NCBI GenBank assembly: GCA_039817415.1
Contig: JBCBVV010000011.1
Location: 1 to 64,000 of the forward strand
Direction of reading: 5' to 3'
Source: JALEFZ01 sp039817415
GTDB taxonomy: Bacteria > Bacteroidota > Bacteroidia > J057
DNA: 64,000 nt
Positions 54,634-63,413 of this stretch are shown one piece after another (positions within the stretch are counted from its first letter, which is position 1; every line of letters starts with the position of its first letter). Made by a program: the position numbers and the translations under genes. The notes below the pieces were generated by a model. The model saw nothing but the letters and a program-made list of their open reading frames with translations, was not told where the DNA came from and did not search any database.

Positions 54634-55923
54634 ATGAATCGCTTTTTCGATTGGATCGACAACAAATACTGGATTTTTATCCTCATCATAGCGGGGATCA
54701 GTCTCAGTATGACAGATATTCGTAAGGTGCGGATTTGGTCCGATGCGGAGGGGTATTATATGTATCTTCCGGCCGTATTTATCTATGGAGGTTTTAACAA
54801 TCAGATTCCTGTCAATACGACCAATCAGTTTTTGATCAATCCCGAAACAGGTCTTTATCTGAATAAATATACCTACGGGGTTTCTGTTATGCAGGCTCCC
54901 TTCTTCCTGACGGCCCATTTGATAGCAAAGAATGGATGGTTTCGATCTGGACCAGCAAATGGCTATTCCAAAGTCTACAACGATTCTGTGTTGTTTGCAG
55001 CCCTTTTTTATGTCATGTGGGGCTTGTGGCTGGTCTTTGTCTCCTTGCAGGGGTATTTTACCAAACCCATAGCCATGCTCACGGTCTCTCTATTGTATTT
55101 TGCCACCAATTTGTGGTTCTATACGATTGACCAATCGGGTATGTCTCATGCCTATTCTTTCTTTCTTTTTGCGGTGGTAGTCTGGCTTACGCCCAACCTC
55201 ATTGAGAAACCGACACATGGGAAAATGGCCCTGATGTGCTTGTTGCTGGGCTTAATTACCATCATTCGTCCTGTCAATCTCATGCTGGCCCTTTATCCCG
55301 CATTTTTTGAGGTATACACCAAAGAGGACTTCATGAAACGGATGCAATGGGTGTGGGATCATCTGCTGAAGTTTATTTGGGTGCCGTTGATGTTTTTGGT
55401 GGCCCTTTTGCCCCAAATGATCTACTGGAAGTACCAATATGGTTCGTGGTTGTATTATTCATATGAAGATGAAGGCTTTACCCATTGGAAGTCTCCCTAT
55501 ATCATTTCGCTCTTGTTTTCCCGCTGGAATGGGATGATCATTTACAGTCCTCTGATGGCGATTCCGTTGTTGGGCGTGTTATGGGTCGCCTTTAAAAAGA
55601 AAGTGAGTGGTCCCGTCATCCTACTCATGATGCTACTTTTCCTCTGGGTCAATGGGAGTTGGCATATGTGGCGTTTTGGAGGGGCCTTTGGGTATCGCCC
55701 CGTTATTGAATTTATGGCCGTATTGGCCTTTCCCTTTGCCTATGTGCTGACCTCAAGCAGGTCATGGCACATCATCCTTCAAATCTTATTCTGGGCGATA
55801 TTAGCGACCTTCGTTTGGTACACTACGCGCATGGGATTGGCCTATTTCGGTTCGTGGAGCGATGATGTCTGGTCATGGTGGCACTGGTGGCAAGCCGTCA
55901 AAACCGGCAAAAATCCCTATTAA
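54634..55923 (+). CDS. Polytopic membrane protein, GT-C glycosyltransferase-like
   Basis: A 429-residue inner-membrane protein with about ten helices. After helix 1 there is a non-membrane loop (SDAEGYYMYLPAVFIYGGF) whose Asp-Ala-Glu lies where GT-C fold mannosyl- and arabinosyltransferases carry a catalytic acidic pair. Several later helices are rich in Trp/Phe. Relatives in Bacteroidota are annotated only as membrane proteins. A role in transferring sugars from lipid carriers is possible (inference). Single gene, flanked by divergent and non-coding sequence. Confidence 0.7.
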   Translation: MNRFFDWIDNKYWIFILIIAGISLSMTDIRKVRIWSDAEGYYMYLPAVFIYGGFNNQIPVNTTNQFLINPETGLYLNKYTYGVSVMQAPFFLTAHLIAKNGWFRSGPANGYSKVYNDSVLFAALFYVMWGLWLVFVSLQGYFTKPIAMLTVSLLYFATNLWFYTIDQSGMSHAYSFFLFAVVVWLTPNLIEKPTHGKMALMCLLLGLITIIRPVNLMLALYPAFFEVYTKEDFMKRMQWVWDHLLKFIWVPLMFLVALLPQMIYWKYQYGSWLYYSYEDEGFTHWKSPYIISLLFSRWNGMIIYSPLMAIPLLGVLWVAFKKKVSGPVILLMMLLFLWVNGSWHMWRFGGAFGYRPVIEFMAVLAFPFAYVLTSSRSWHIILQILFWAILATFVWYTTRMGLAYFGSWSDDVWSWWHWWQAVKTGKNPY

Positions 55924-56263
55924 TACCCCCTTCTATCCTATCTATTGGCTTTTGGAAAGAGGCAGGCGCAATAATGGATATTTTCTGCGTGGCATGTCTT
56001 TTCCCTATTCATGACCTTGGTAACAGATTCAAGGGTGAACATCACCTACGCTTAACGTATTACAGTTGTCAAAACCAACCTTGCCTATTGGTGTGGAGTA
56101 AGCTATTTGCGCCCTGGTAGGTTTATCCTTATCAGGATCTAAGGTTGGAAAGGGGTGGCCGGGAGGTTGCCCCTTATTTTATTTAGGTAGTCTTAATAGA
56201 GGGTATTGAATTGAAGACTGATGAAATCAAGAGGATAGCTTGCCTACTCCTAGAGAGGAATGA
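55924..56263. other. Gene-free stretch between membrane protein and TetR gene
   Basis: About 340 bp between the ends of the plus-strand membrane protein and the minus-strand TetR gene (convergent). No convincing frame. A short GGTGGCC/GGTTGCC-type partial inverted repeat lies around 56156-56175, but no clean terminator. I see nothing else. Confidence 0.4.
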
Positions 56264-56815
56264 TCAGGAAAGCTGTTTGATCTGGAAAATAAGAGAAGAG
56301 ACTTCTTGGATATATTGGTGAAACCAAGGATAATCAAAGGACTCCTCTGTGATTCTGAGGAAGAAATTCTCTGCAATCAATTGAAGGAGCAATCTAGCTA
56401 AGCCAGTTTTACTTTCGAGTTGTACTCCAGCAGCCCATTGCTCGATAAAGGCGTGCTCTACAAGGGAATAGGCGGATTCAAAGCACTTTTTGAACTCAGG
56501 CTGTTCTCTATGTAAGCGAAGCTGTTTGTTGAAAAACATATCTTCTCGATATTCCAAGAAGAGATTCAGGACATCAGGGTCAAGCTGTTCACATTCGGAT
56601 GCCTTAGCTGACATTCCCTCAGCTCGGTAAATATGATAGACCAACAATTCGCTCATAAAGACCTCAAAGTCGCCAAAATGGTGGTAGTAGGAAGATTTAC
56701 TGATGCCTACACGCTTGGCGATGAGTTCAATACTCACCCCTTGTAAGCCTTCTTTGGCAAACAAAGCATATCCCTCCTTGATCCAGGGTAACTTTTTGGC
56801 AGAAGTATGGGACAT
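56264..56815 (-). CDS. TetR/AcrR family transcriptional regulator
   Basis: A 183-residue regulator: helix-turn-helix at about 15-60 (GVSIELIAKRVGISKSSYYHHFGDFEVF, with the YYHHF recognition-helix pattern) and a divergent helical ligand-binding domain. It follows the propeller lipoprotein on the same strand (83-bp gap) at the end of a run with a hydrolase and a VOC protein, and may regulate that run in response to a small molecule (inference). Confidence 0.93.
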   Translation of the reverse strand: MSHTSAKKLPWIKEGYALFAKEGLQGVSIELIAKRVGISKSSYYHHFGDFEVFMSELLVYHIYRAEGMSAKASECEQLDPDVLNLFLEYREDMFFNKQLRLHREQPEFKKCFESAYSLVEHAFIEQWAAGVQLESKTGLARLLLQLIAENFFLRITEESFDYPWFHQYIQEVSSLIFQIKQLS

Positions 56816-56898
56816 AAGTTTCTAATTAACCGACTTTGAGAGGAATGAAGTTAAGCGAAACGTAGCATCGAACTCAAATCAAAATACCCCTTCCTCTC

Positions 56899-57885
56899 TT
56901 ATTCTAGCTGCTTGCTCCTCATGTTATCAATGAAATCCGCCCTCATGTAGTAGATGTTTTGTAGCCCATTGTCTATGGAATGCACCTTTTCTTCTAGCTT
57001 CTCCAATTGATCTTGGGGATAAGGAGTTTGAAGGCGATCACTAGAGAAAATAAACCAGTTTCCATCGCTACTGACCCAAGGGCACATTTCATGGCTGCTA
57101 GAATTAATTGGGGAACCCAGATTCTCTGGAACTGTCCATTTACCCTCTATCCTAAAGCTGATATATAAATCCCCCCTCCCCATTCCTTCTTGATAATAAG
57201 CTCTGTAAATGATGTAATCTTCCTTGGGAGAAATGAAAGGATCACCAGCATCAGTTCGTCCATTAATGCTTTGTGGGCCAGAAGGAAGCGCCTCTGAAAT
57301 ATAGGTAGAATCAGTTTTGCTAGCTTTCATGATGTTTCCTGTGTTCCAAATGTTGTAGTAGATGGTTCCTTCCTCTGTCAACGAGCTGTAATAATCTCCT
57401 TTGTCCGAAAGAGGTAGGTGAATGGGTTCACTCCAGCTTTTGCCTGTTCTTTCTACATACCAGATTCGACTTTTTCCTTGCTTTCCTCCTTCCGTTAGCG
57501 GCCTTTCAGAACTAAAATATAGCCTGGAACCATCAGGCGAAAAGAGCGGATCATACTCCGAATATCTCCCGGAAAAGGGCGCAATGGCAGGTTTTGACCA
57601 GGAGCTATCAGCCTGCATGTAGGTATAGGCAATAAAGCCCTTATTCGCAGCTTCACGGGTAAAGAAAAACATACTACCCTCTGGATTGAAAGTCCCATTG
57701 TATTCCGTTAGGGAGGATGAAATAAAATCAGGTACCAACATTTGGGGCATCTGGGTAGGGCGTAAGCCAAAATAGGGAGAAGATAGGCTTGGAGGAGAGT
57801 CTGATTCATGCTCTACTTGGCTACAGGAAATAGCCATAAATAGGATGATGGGAATGATGGGAATGATGGGAAGACAGTTTTTCAT
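56899..57885 (-). CDS. PD40/TolB-like beta-propeller lipoprotein
   Basis: A 328-residue lipoprotein. The signal is unusual: PIIPIIPII encoded by a 9-bp tandem repeat precedes the lipobox FMAISC. The mature chain is a six-bladed WD40-like/PD40 propeller (FNPEGSMFFFTR, YDPLFSPDGSRLYFSS, GDPFISPKEDYIIYRA, CPWVSSDGNWFIFSS). Such proteins often bind peptides or sugars at the cell surface. It lies between a TetR gene and an epoxide-hydrolase-like gene on one strand. Confidence 0.85.
   Translation of the reverse strand: MKNCLPIIPIIPIILFMAISCSQVEHESDSPPSLSSPYFGLRPTQMPQMLVPDFISSSLTEYNGTFNPEGSMFFFTREAANKGFIAYTYMQADSSWSKPAIAPFSGRYSEYDPLFSPDGSRLYFSSERPLTEGGKQGKSRIWYVERTGKSWSEPIHLPLSDKGDYYSSLTEEGTIYYNIWNTGNIMKASKTDSTYISEALPSGPQSINGRTDAGDPFISPKEDYIIYRAYYQEGMGRGDLYISFRIEGKWTVPENLGSPINSSSHEMCPWVSSDGNWFIFSSDRLQTPYPQDQLEKLEEKVHSIDNGLQNIYYMRADFIDNMRSKQLE
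57844..57870 (-). repeat. Three 9-bp tandem repeats in a signal peptide
   Basis: Plus-strand units GATGATGGG, AATGATGGG, AATGATGGG, in frame with codons and encoding three Pro-Ile-Ile steps in the propeller lipoprotein's signal sequence. Unit-number changes keep the frame but would lengthen or shorten the hydrophobic core. Confidence 0.8.
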
Positions 57886-57973
57886 ACCTATTGTGCTTAT
57901 GATCTAGGAAGGAAGAAAGGACAGGACATACCATCAAGTAGTCTCCTGCCCTTCCTATGCTTTTACTTGGGGC

Positions 57974-58831
57974 TTATGTCGACTTGAGGTAATCGTTTAT
58001 GATCTCCGCCACCTCCTTAGGTTGTTCGTCCACGATGAAATGACCTCCCTCCAACCGAGAGATATCTACTTCTGCAAAAAAATCATCCACACCAAACAAG
58101 TATTCCTTAATGATGACAGGGTCCAAAACTCCATGGATAATTTTGGTAGGCACCTTCATTTCTTTGCCCAAATAGAGTTTTGCCCAGCGTTTTCTATCCT
58201 CAGGAATTGTTCGATAGATATTTGCAGCTGTAGTCAAAGTGCCTGGGATCTTGTAGCATCGGGTATATTCAGCAATAGCATCTTCTGGTACGGGCTTACT
58301 GATACCTCGGCTAAAAAATCGAATCCAAATATCTTCCTTACCCTCGATCATCGCTTCGGGAAATTTTGGGATGCTCAGGAAAAACTGATACCAGGAGGAA
58401 CGGAAGAGCTGTTTGACCAGGATTTCTCCTGCCTTGGCTTGTCCTTTGGGATTGTTGATGATGACCATATTGATAACGATCATCTTCAAGATACGCTCAG
58501 GCTTCAAAAAAGCCATTTCCTGTACAATAGCTGCTCCCCAATCGTGTCCTCCTAAGAAGAATTGGTCAATCCCCAAGGCATCGGCTACGGCAAAGATATC
58601 TTCAGACATCTTATCCTTGAGGTACATCGACAAATCGAGTTCTCGATTGCTATCGCCCATTCCTCTCAAATCAGGAGCGATCACATAATAATCTTGAAGA
58701 TCCTGAGCGCTATGATGCCAACAGTAGCTCGTTTGGGGCCAGCCGTGAAGCAGAATCAAGGGAGGATTGTCTGGGTGGCCATAGAGCCGGACATTGAATT
58801 CACCTCTAGATGTTTGGAGTAGTTGATTCAT
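57974..58831 (-). CDS. Alpha/beta hydrolase, epoxide hydrolase/dehalogenase type
   Basis: A 285-residue hydrolase. The oxyanion loop reads HGWPQTSYCWHH; the nucleophile elbow is GGHDWGAAI, with Asp rather than Ser as nucleophile, the mark of the epoxide hydrolase/haloalkane dehalogenase group; the acid is in GVLDP and the histidine in EGGHFIVDEQP. Cytoplasmic. It is 23 bp after the VOC gene's stop and precedes the propeller gene, suggesting a small catabolic or detoxification operon. Exact substrate unknown. Confidence 0.88.
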   Translation of the reverse strand: MNQLLQTSRGEFNVRLYGHPDNPPLILLHGWPQTSYCWHHSAQDLQDYYVIAPDLRGMGDSNRELDLSMYLKDKMSEDIFAVADALGIDQFFLGGHDWGAAIVQEMAFLKPERILKMIVINMVIINNPKGQAKAGEILVKQLFRSSWYQFFLSIPKFPEAMIEGKEDIWIRFFSRGISKPVPEDAIAEYTRCYKIPGTLTTAANIYRTIPEDRKRWAKLYLGKEMKVPTKIIHGVLDPVIIKEYLFGVDDFFAEVDISRLEGGHFIVDEQPKEVAEIINDYLKST

Positions 58832-58854
58832 AGGTAGGGGGTGAGATTCTGATT

Positions 58855-59226
58855 TTATCTATGCTGGTCAAAGAGAATGACATTGCCATCTGGGTCGGTC
58901 ATCATAAAGCTATTTGGCCCTTCAGCAGAGTCATCCAACTCCTTGACAAAGGACAAACCAGCTTGCTGATATTTCTCGAAAATCTCTCTTACATCATTGA
59001 ATTCCTCAATATTTTCCGCTGATTGATTCCAGCCTGGATTGAATGTTAGTACATTGCCTTCAAACATCCCATAAAAGAGACCGATGACTACATGGTCGTT
59101 TTTTAGGATAAGGTAATTTTCTTCCATGCTGCCCGCAAAATGGGTAAGCCCCATCTTTTCATAAAATTCTTTTGAGGCTTTCAGGTCTTTTACTCCAAGG
59201 CTAATTGAAAATGCTCCTAGTTTCAT
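58855..59226 (-). CDS. VOC-family (glyoxalase-like) protein
   Basis: A 123-residue vicinal-oxygen-chelate protein with two beta-alpha-beta-beta-beta units: SISLGVKDLKASKEFYEKMG at the start and SFMMTDPDGNVILFDQ at the end. Family members include glyoxalases, dioxygenases and antibiotic-binding proteins. First gene of the minus-strand run VOC, hydrolase, propeller, TetR. Confidence 0.9.
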   Translation of the reverse strand: MKLGAFSISLGVKDLKASKEFYEKMGLTHFAGSMEENYLILKNDHVVIGLFYGMFEGNVLTFNPGWNQSAENIEEFNDVREIFEKYQQAGLSFVKELDDSAEGPNSFMMTDPDGNVILFDQHR

Positions 59227-59561
59227 TTGATTGTTAGGTTAATGGTGATACAATAAGTTGTGGAAAATTCTGATCAATTATAAATAGACCTTAGCCTATA
59301 CATGGAAATAGCCTTATGGATCATTCCTTAGAAAAAATGTGATTTCCTGAACATATGAAGAAAAGCTTAGTTGAGTGGGTAAGAACTTGACGAGAGGGCA
59401 TTCAAGGCACCATTCTTTGCTTTTTTTACATCTGTTTTTCTATATAGGATGGGAATCTGCCTTACAAAGCCCTAGTATCTATGATGTCAATATTGGTATC
59501 ACATGTTTCAATGAACATCAGAGCATATATCGGCTTATTTTACATGAAAACTTAACTACAA
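59227..59561. other. Divergent control region VOC gene / katG
   Basis: 335 bp of non-coding sequence with the two divergent promoters. It contains an ATAG/CTAT dyad at 59284-59299 and a further ATAG at 59308-59311, listed separately. No gene seen. Confidence 0.5.
59284..59311 (+). promoter_or_regulatory. Possible OxyR operator upstream of katG
   Basis: ATAG-N8-CTAT (59284-59299), 8 bp, then ATAG (59308-59311). The elements of the enterobacterial OxyR site are present, but the spacers are 8 bp rather than 7 and the last half-site is weak. The site lies about 250 bp upstream of the katG ATG, which is far, so it could equally serve the divergent VOC gene. Confidence 0.3.
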
Positions 59562-61823
59562 ATGGATAGCAATACACATTCAAGTACCTCACATTCGCAC
59601 AATGGTAACGGACACGGCAGCAATGGTGCTGGAAAATGTCCTTTTACTGGAAAAAGTGCAGCACAAAGACATACTGCTTCTGGCGCCCTGTCAAACTCTG
59701 ACTGGTGGCCAAATAGCCTAAACCTCAAAATTCTGCACCAGAACGCCCCCTTGACTAGCCCCATGGAGGACGATTTTGATTATGCAGAAGAGTTCAAGAG
59801 CCTAGATTTGGATGCCGTGAAAGCTGATCTACATGCCTTGATGACAGATTCTCAAGACTGGTGGCCAGCTGACTATGGACATTATGGTCCTTTCTTTATT
59901 CGTATGGCTTGGCACTCAGCAGGAACCTATCGTGTTGGTGATGGTCGTGGTGGTGCCTCTTCTGGAACACTGCGTTTTGCTCCCTTGAATAGCTGGCCTG
60001 ACAATGGAAACTTGGACAAGGCTCGTCGCCTACTATGGCCTATCAAGCAGAAGTATGGAAGAAAAATTTCTTGGGCTGACTTGATGGTATTGACTGGAAA
60101 CGTAGCCCTTGAGTCCATGGGATTCAAGACATTTGGTTTTGCCGGAGGACGCGAAGATATCTGGGAGCCAGAAGGAGATATTTACTGGGGACCTGAAACA
60201 GAGTGGTTAGGAGATAAGCGTTATACAGGAGATCGCGAACTGGACAAGCCGCTAGGAGCTGTACAGATGGGATTGATCTACGTGAACCCAGAAGGTCCTA
60301 ACGGTAAACCCGATCCAATTGCTTCCGCCAGAGATATTCGTGAGACCTTCGCTCGTATGGCCATGAATGACGAAGAAACCGTTGCTTTGATTGCAGGTGG
60401 ACATACATTTGGAAAGACACACGGTGCTGCTGATCCTGATCAGTATGTGGGTGCTGAGCCAGAAGGTGCTACCATCGAGGAGCAAGGCTTAGGATGGAAA
60501 AATACCTATGGTTCAGGAAAAGGAGTTCATACCATCACTTCTGGATTGGAAGGTGCATGGACAGCTACTCCCATCACCTGGGACAATAGCTACTTCGATA
60601 CTTTATTCGGGCATGAGTGGGAATTGACCCATAGCCCAGCTGGCGCACAGCAATGGCAACCTAAAAATGGAGCCGCAGCTGACACAGTACCTGATGCACA
60701 TGACCCAAGCAAGCGTCATGCACCCATGATGGCAACAACTGACCTTGCCTTGATCATGGACCCTGCCTACCTAGAAATTTCTAAAAGATTCCATGAAAAC
60801 TTAGATGAGTTTGCTGACGCTTTTGCGAGAGCATGGTTTAAGCTGACTCACCGCGATATGGGGCCTTTGTCTCGATACCTTGGAAAGGAAGTTCCTTCTG
60901 AAGTATTGATCTGGCAAGACCCTGTACCAGCAGTTGACCATGAATTGGTTGATGAGCAGGATGTAGCAAAGCTTAAGGAAACGGTATTGGCATCTGGCCT
61001 TTCTGTATCTGACCTCGTCTCTACAGCTTGGGCGTCTGCTTCTACTTTCCGTGGATCAGATAAGCGTGGTGGTGCAAACGGTGCTCGTATTAGGCTAGAG
61101 CCTATGAAGAACTGGGAAGCTAATCAGCCGCTACAACTGGCTCATGTACTGAAGACATTGGAAGGGATTCAAAGCGAATTCAACCATGCTCAAAGTGGAG
61201 GAAAGAAAATCTCCATCGCTGACCTGATTGTTTTGGCAGGAGGAGCCGCTATTGAGGAAGCCGCTAAAAAGGCTGGGCACGATGTTTCAGTACCTTTCAC
61301 AGCTGGCCGTACAGATGCTACGCAGGAGATGACAGATGTAGATTCAGTAAGAGTACTACAGCCCAAAGCTGATGGTTTCCGTAACTTCATGATGCCTGGT
61401 CATGACCGCATAGCTGAAGAATTGCTACTTGACAAAGCACAACTTCTTACCTTGACTGCTCCTGAGATGACAGCTTTGGTAGGGGGGATGCGTGTTTTGA
61501 ATGCCAATACTGCTGGAAGCCAACATGGCGTACTTACCGATAAGCCTGAGACGCTGACCAACGATTTCTTTACCAATCTACTTGATATGAATACTGCATG
61601 GACAGGTTCTTCTGGTTCCAAAGAAGTATTCGACGGAAGAGATCGTACAACTGGTAAAATCAAATGGACAGCCACAAGGGTAGACCTGATCTTTGGATCA
61701 AACTCCCAGCTTCGTGCACTAGCAGAAGTATATGCAAGTGCAGATGGGGCAGAGAGATTTGTGAATGACTTTGTGAACGCATGGACAAAGGTCATGAACC
61801 TAGATCGATTTGACCTAGCTTAA
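59562..61823 (+). CDS. katG: Catalase-peroxidase KatG
   Basis: A 753-residue bifunctional heme enzyme of full family length with two peroxidase-like halves. Active-site residues visible: Arg114, Trp117 and His118 in RMAWHSAGTYR, proximal His281 in AGGHTFGKTHG, and the Trp117-Tyr240-Met266 residues (GLIYVNPEG and ETFARMAMND) of the covalent adduct needed for catalase activity. The N-terminal tail is rich in His, Ser, Asn and Gly, with no signal peptide. It removes hydrogen peroxide in the cytoplasm. Likely under OxyR (15.6 kb). A terminator follows. Confidence 0.98.
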   Translation: MDSNTHSSTSHSHNGNGHGSNGAGKCPFTGKSAAQRHTASGALSNSDWWPNSLNLKILHQNAPLTSPMEDDFDYAEEFKSLDLDAVKADLHALMTDSQDWWPADYGHYGPFFIRMAWHSAGTYRVGDGRGGASSGTLRFAPLNSWPDNGNLDKARRLLWPIKQKYGRKISWADLMVLTGNVALESMGFKTFGFAGGREDIWEPEGDIYWGPETEWLGDKRYTGDRELDKPLGAVQMGLIYVNPEGPNGKPDPIASARDIRETFARMAMNDEETVALIAGGHTFGKTHGAADPDQYVGAEPEGATIEEQGLGWKNTYGSGKGVHTITSGLEGAWTATPITWDNSYFDTLFGHEWELTHSPAGAQQWQPKNGAAADTVPDAHDPSKRHAPMMATTDLALIMDPAYLEISKRFHENLDEFADAFARAWFKLTHRDMGPLSRYLGKEVPSEVLIWQDPVPAVDHELVDEQDVAKLKETVLASGLSVSDLVSTAWASASTFRGSDKRGGANGARIRLEPMKNWEANQPLQLAHVLKTLEGIQSEFNHAQSGGKKISIADLIVLAGGAAIEEAAKKAGHDVSVPFTAGRTDATQEMTDVDSVRVLQPKADGFRNFMMPGHDRIAEELLLDKAQLLTLTAPEMTALVGGMRVLNANTAGSQHGVLTDKPETLTNDFFTNLLDMNTAWTGSSGSKEVFDGRDRTTGKIKWTATRVDLIFGSNSQLRALAEVYASADGAERFVNDFVNAWTKVMNLDRFDLA

Positions 61824-61848
61824 GCTTAGCTAATCATTGAGATATAAG

Positions 61849-61879
61849 AAAGGCAGCTTCATAAGAGGCTGCCTTTTTT
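61849..61879 (+). terminator. Terminator after katG
   Basis: AAAGGCAGC (61849-61857) pairs with GCTGCCTTT (61868-61876), 10-nt loop, followed by TTTG. The A run on the other side makes it usable on both strands between the convergent genes. Confidence 0.92.
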
Positions 61880-61899
61880 GTTTAATAGGGATGCTTGGT

Positions 61900-62535
61900 T
61901 TATCGCAATTGAAACCGAAGAACCGTTTTCAATTTTTCCTTCGGGACCTTCCTAAAGTCTGAAAGATAAATTTCCCGATGGATTTTAGAGGCTCTTTCTA
62001 CCCCTTGCTCATTGGCAAAGGCTTCCATCCGTTCAAAGCTAGCAGGTTCATCATCATAGGGACCGATGTGTAGCATTTGTATGCATTTCCCTTCTTGAAT
62101 CCTTTCAAATTGTACCTTTTCCAGCAAGTGTATATCACTTTTCTTGCTGAGGGTTTGAGCCTTTATTTCTTCAAAGAATGTCTGGTCGATATAGTCCGGC
62201 TGTCGAATCATCAGGTGAAAGACCAGCTGATCCTTATCTAGCTCATCCTTCATGGTCTCTTTCGCCTCCTCGGTAATATCCCAGACTCCCTCGAGAGGGA
62301 AAACGGTATAATCCTGATAGCCTTTCGGCGGATTGTCCATTTTTTTGAGGGTCATTTTTATCCCGTAGGAGAGGGCATATAAAGCCTGAATATAATCCCC
62401 AAAGGCTGGATCATTAGGATTGCCTTGCCCTTTGATGGTGGCAAATTGAAATTCAGGGATATCTACAATTTCTGCCTGTGTCTTGGGGAGGTAATAGGCT
62501 TTCGCCTTTTTTCTCCATTCGTATTTTTCAGCCAT
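61900..62535 (-). CDS. GyrI-like small-molecule-binding protein
   Basis: A 211-residue stand-alone GyrI-like/effector-binding domain protein. Landmarks: VDIPEFQFATIKGQGNPNDPAF, FPLEGVWDI and the second half LHIGPYDDEPASFERMEAFA..HREIYLSDFRK. Bacteroidota proteins of this type (GyrI-like, YhaH/SbmC fold) bind hydrophobic drugs and some hydrolyse ester compounds. It lies 7 bp after the DUF1801 gene, forming an operon. Confidence 0.9.
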   Translation of the reverse strand: MAEKYEWRKKAKAYYLPKTQAEIVDIPEFQFATIKGQGNPNDPAFGDYIQALYALSYGIKMTLKKMDNPPKGYQDYTVFPLEGVWDITEEAKETMKDELDKDQLVFHLMIRQPDYIDQTFFEEIKAQTLSKKSDIHLLEKVQFERIQEGKCIQMLHIGPYDDEPASFERMEAFANEQGVERASKIHREIYLSDFRKVPKEKLKTVLRFQLR

Positions 62536-62542
62536 AACCTCT

Positions 62543-62902
62543 TTATTGTTTTGCTGTTGAATGATACAAGGCGATACCTTCTTCTAAGATGTCATTTATA
62601 GTCTTTAATGGGAGATCCTGCTCAGCTTGAAGCCTGAAAATTTTCATCCTGGATCTATTGCCTTCTTCTAGTTGAGGATGAGTCATTCGTTGTCCTTCTA
62701 CCATCAATAGGTAGGGCTCTTGGGTCTTTTTGTCTATCCAAAGGAAACAAAACATCTTCTTACCCAAGCAGAAACAAGGCATGCCCCACTTTCTTGTTTC
62801 CGATATACGTTCGTCCTGAGCCAGGATGATTTCTCGTAGAGCTAATAGACAACTGCGATTGGGTTCATCCTGATTCAGGTAGTATTGATCCAGCTCTTCC
62901 AT
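62543..62902 (-). CDS. DUF1801 (YdhG-like) protein
   Basis: A 119-residue single-domain protein of the DUF1801/YdhG fold: LREIILAQDERISETRKWGMPCFCLGKKMFCFLWIDK, with the KWGMPCF signature. Members are small, possibly iron-chaperone-like or ligand-binding, of unclear function. Its start overlaps the stop of the upstream effector-binding gene by 1 bp and it lies in the same operon. Confidence 0.88.
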   Translation of the reverse strand: MEELDQYYLNQDEPNRSCLLALREIILAQDERISETRKWGMPCFCLGKKMFCFLWIDKKTQEPYLLMVEGQRMTHPQLEEGNRSRMKIFRLQAEQDLPLKTINDILEEGIALYHSTAKQ

Positions 62903-63375
62903 TATGTATGAATGGCGATAAGGAAGTCCACTTCTGCATCAGATGGGTTTTGGGCTTTGGCACCGAAGACTTCAAAATCCGCTGTATAGGCTCGATTCAG
63001 TTTTCCTTGTTTTTCAGCTTCCCAGATTTCCATCCATTTATTGACCACGATGCCATCTGCCAGGGCCCCTTTAGCAGACAAACGGACATAGTTCCCCCCT
63101 TCAAAGGTTCTGCCAACTAGGCCTTCTGGAATATTGTCTAGGTTTTCTACGGGGCAACCCAAAACAACCGTATAGGGCTGGGTATGGTCTCCATCGTAAT
63201 CTGTGTAAAGTGAATACACCTCTTCACTTAGCTTGTTGGGGATTTGTTGAGGGATTTGGGTACCTAGAAATGTGTTCCATAGGGCTCCAATTTCTTGAGC
63301 AGCTTGGCCATTACTATTTGAGGTTCGAATAGAAAGTCCAATGAGTTTGAATGGTTTAATTGTTACCTGTTCCAT
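62902..63375 (-). CDS. Effector-binding (GyrI/AraC-type) domain protein
   Basis: A 157-residue protein of the bacterial transcription activator effector-binding fold without a DNA-binding part: FKLIGLSIRTSNSNGQAAQEIGALWNTF, YSLYTDYDGDHTQPYTVVLGCPV and GNYVRLSAKGALADGIVVNKWMEIWE. Members bind drugs and other lipophilic ligands. First of three genes (this, DUF1801, GyrI-like) following a WYL regulator by 38 bp. Confidence 0.9.
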   Translation of the reverse strand: MEQVTIKPFKLIGLSIRTSNSNGQAAQEIGALWNTFLGTQIPQQIPNKLSEEVYSLYTDYDGDHTQPYTVVLGCPVENLDNIPEGLVGRTFEGGNYVRLSAKGALADGIVVNKWMEIWEAEKQGKLNRAYTADFEVFGAKAQNPSDAEVDFLIAIHT

Positions 63376-63413
63376 GTTGTAATGATTTGATTGAGACCCA
63401 AGGTAAATTGGAT

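Noticed and set aside
55875..56120. Plus-strand frame overlapping the end of the membrane protein
   Set aside because: No domain, biased composition of a shifted frame, and no start signal; treated as chance.
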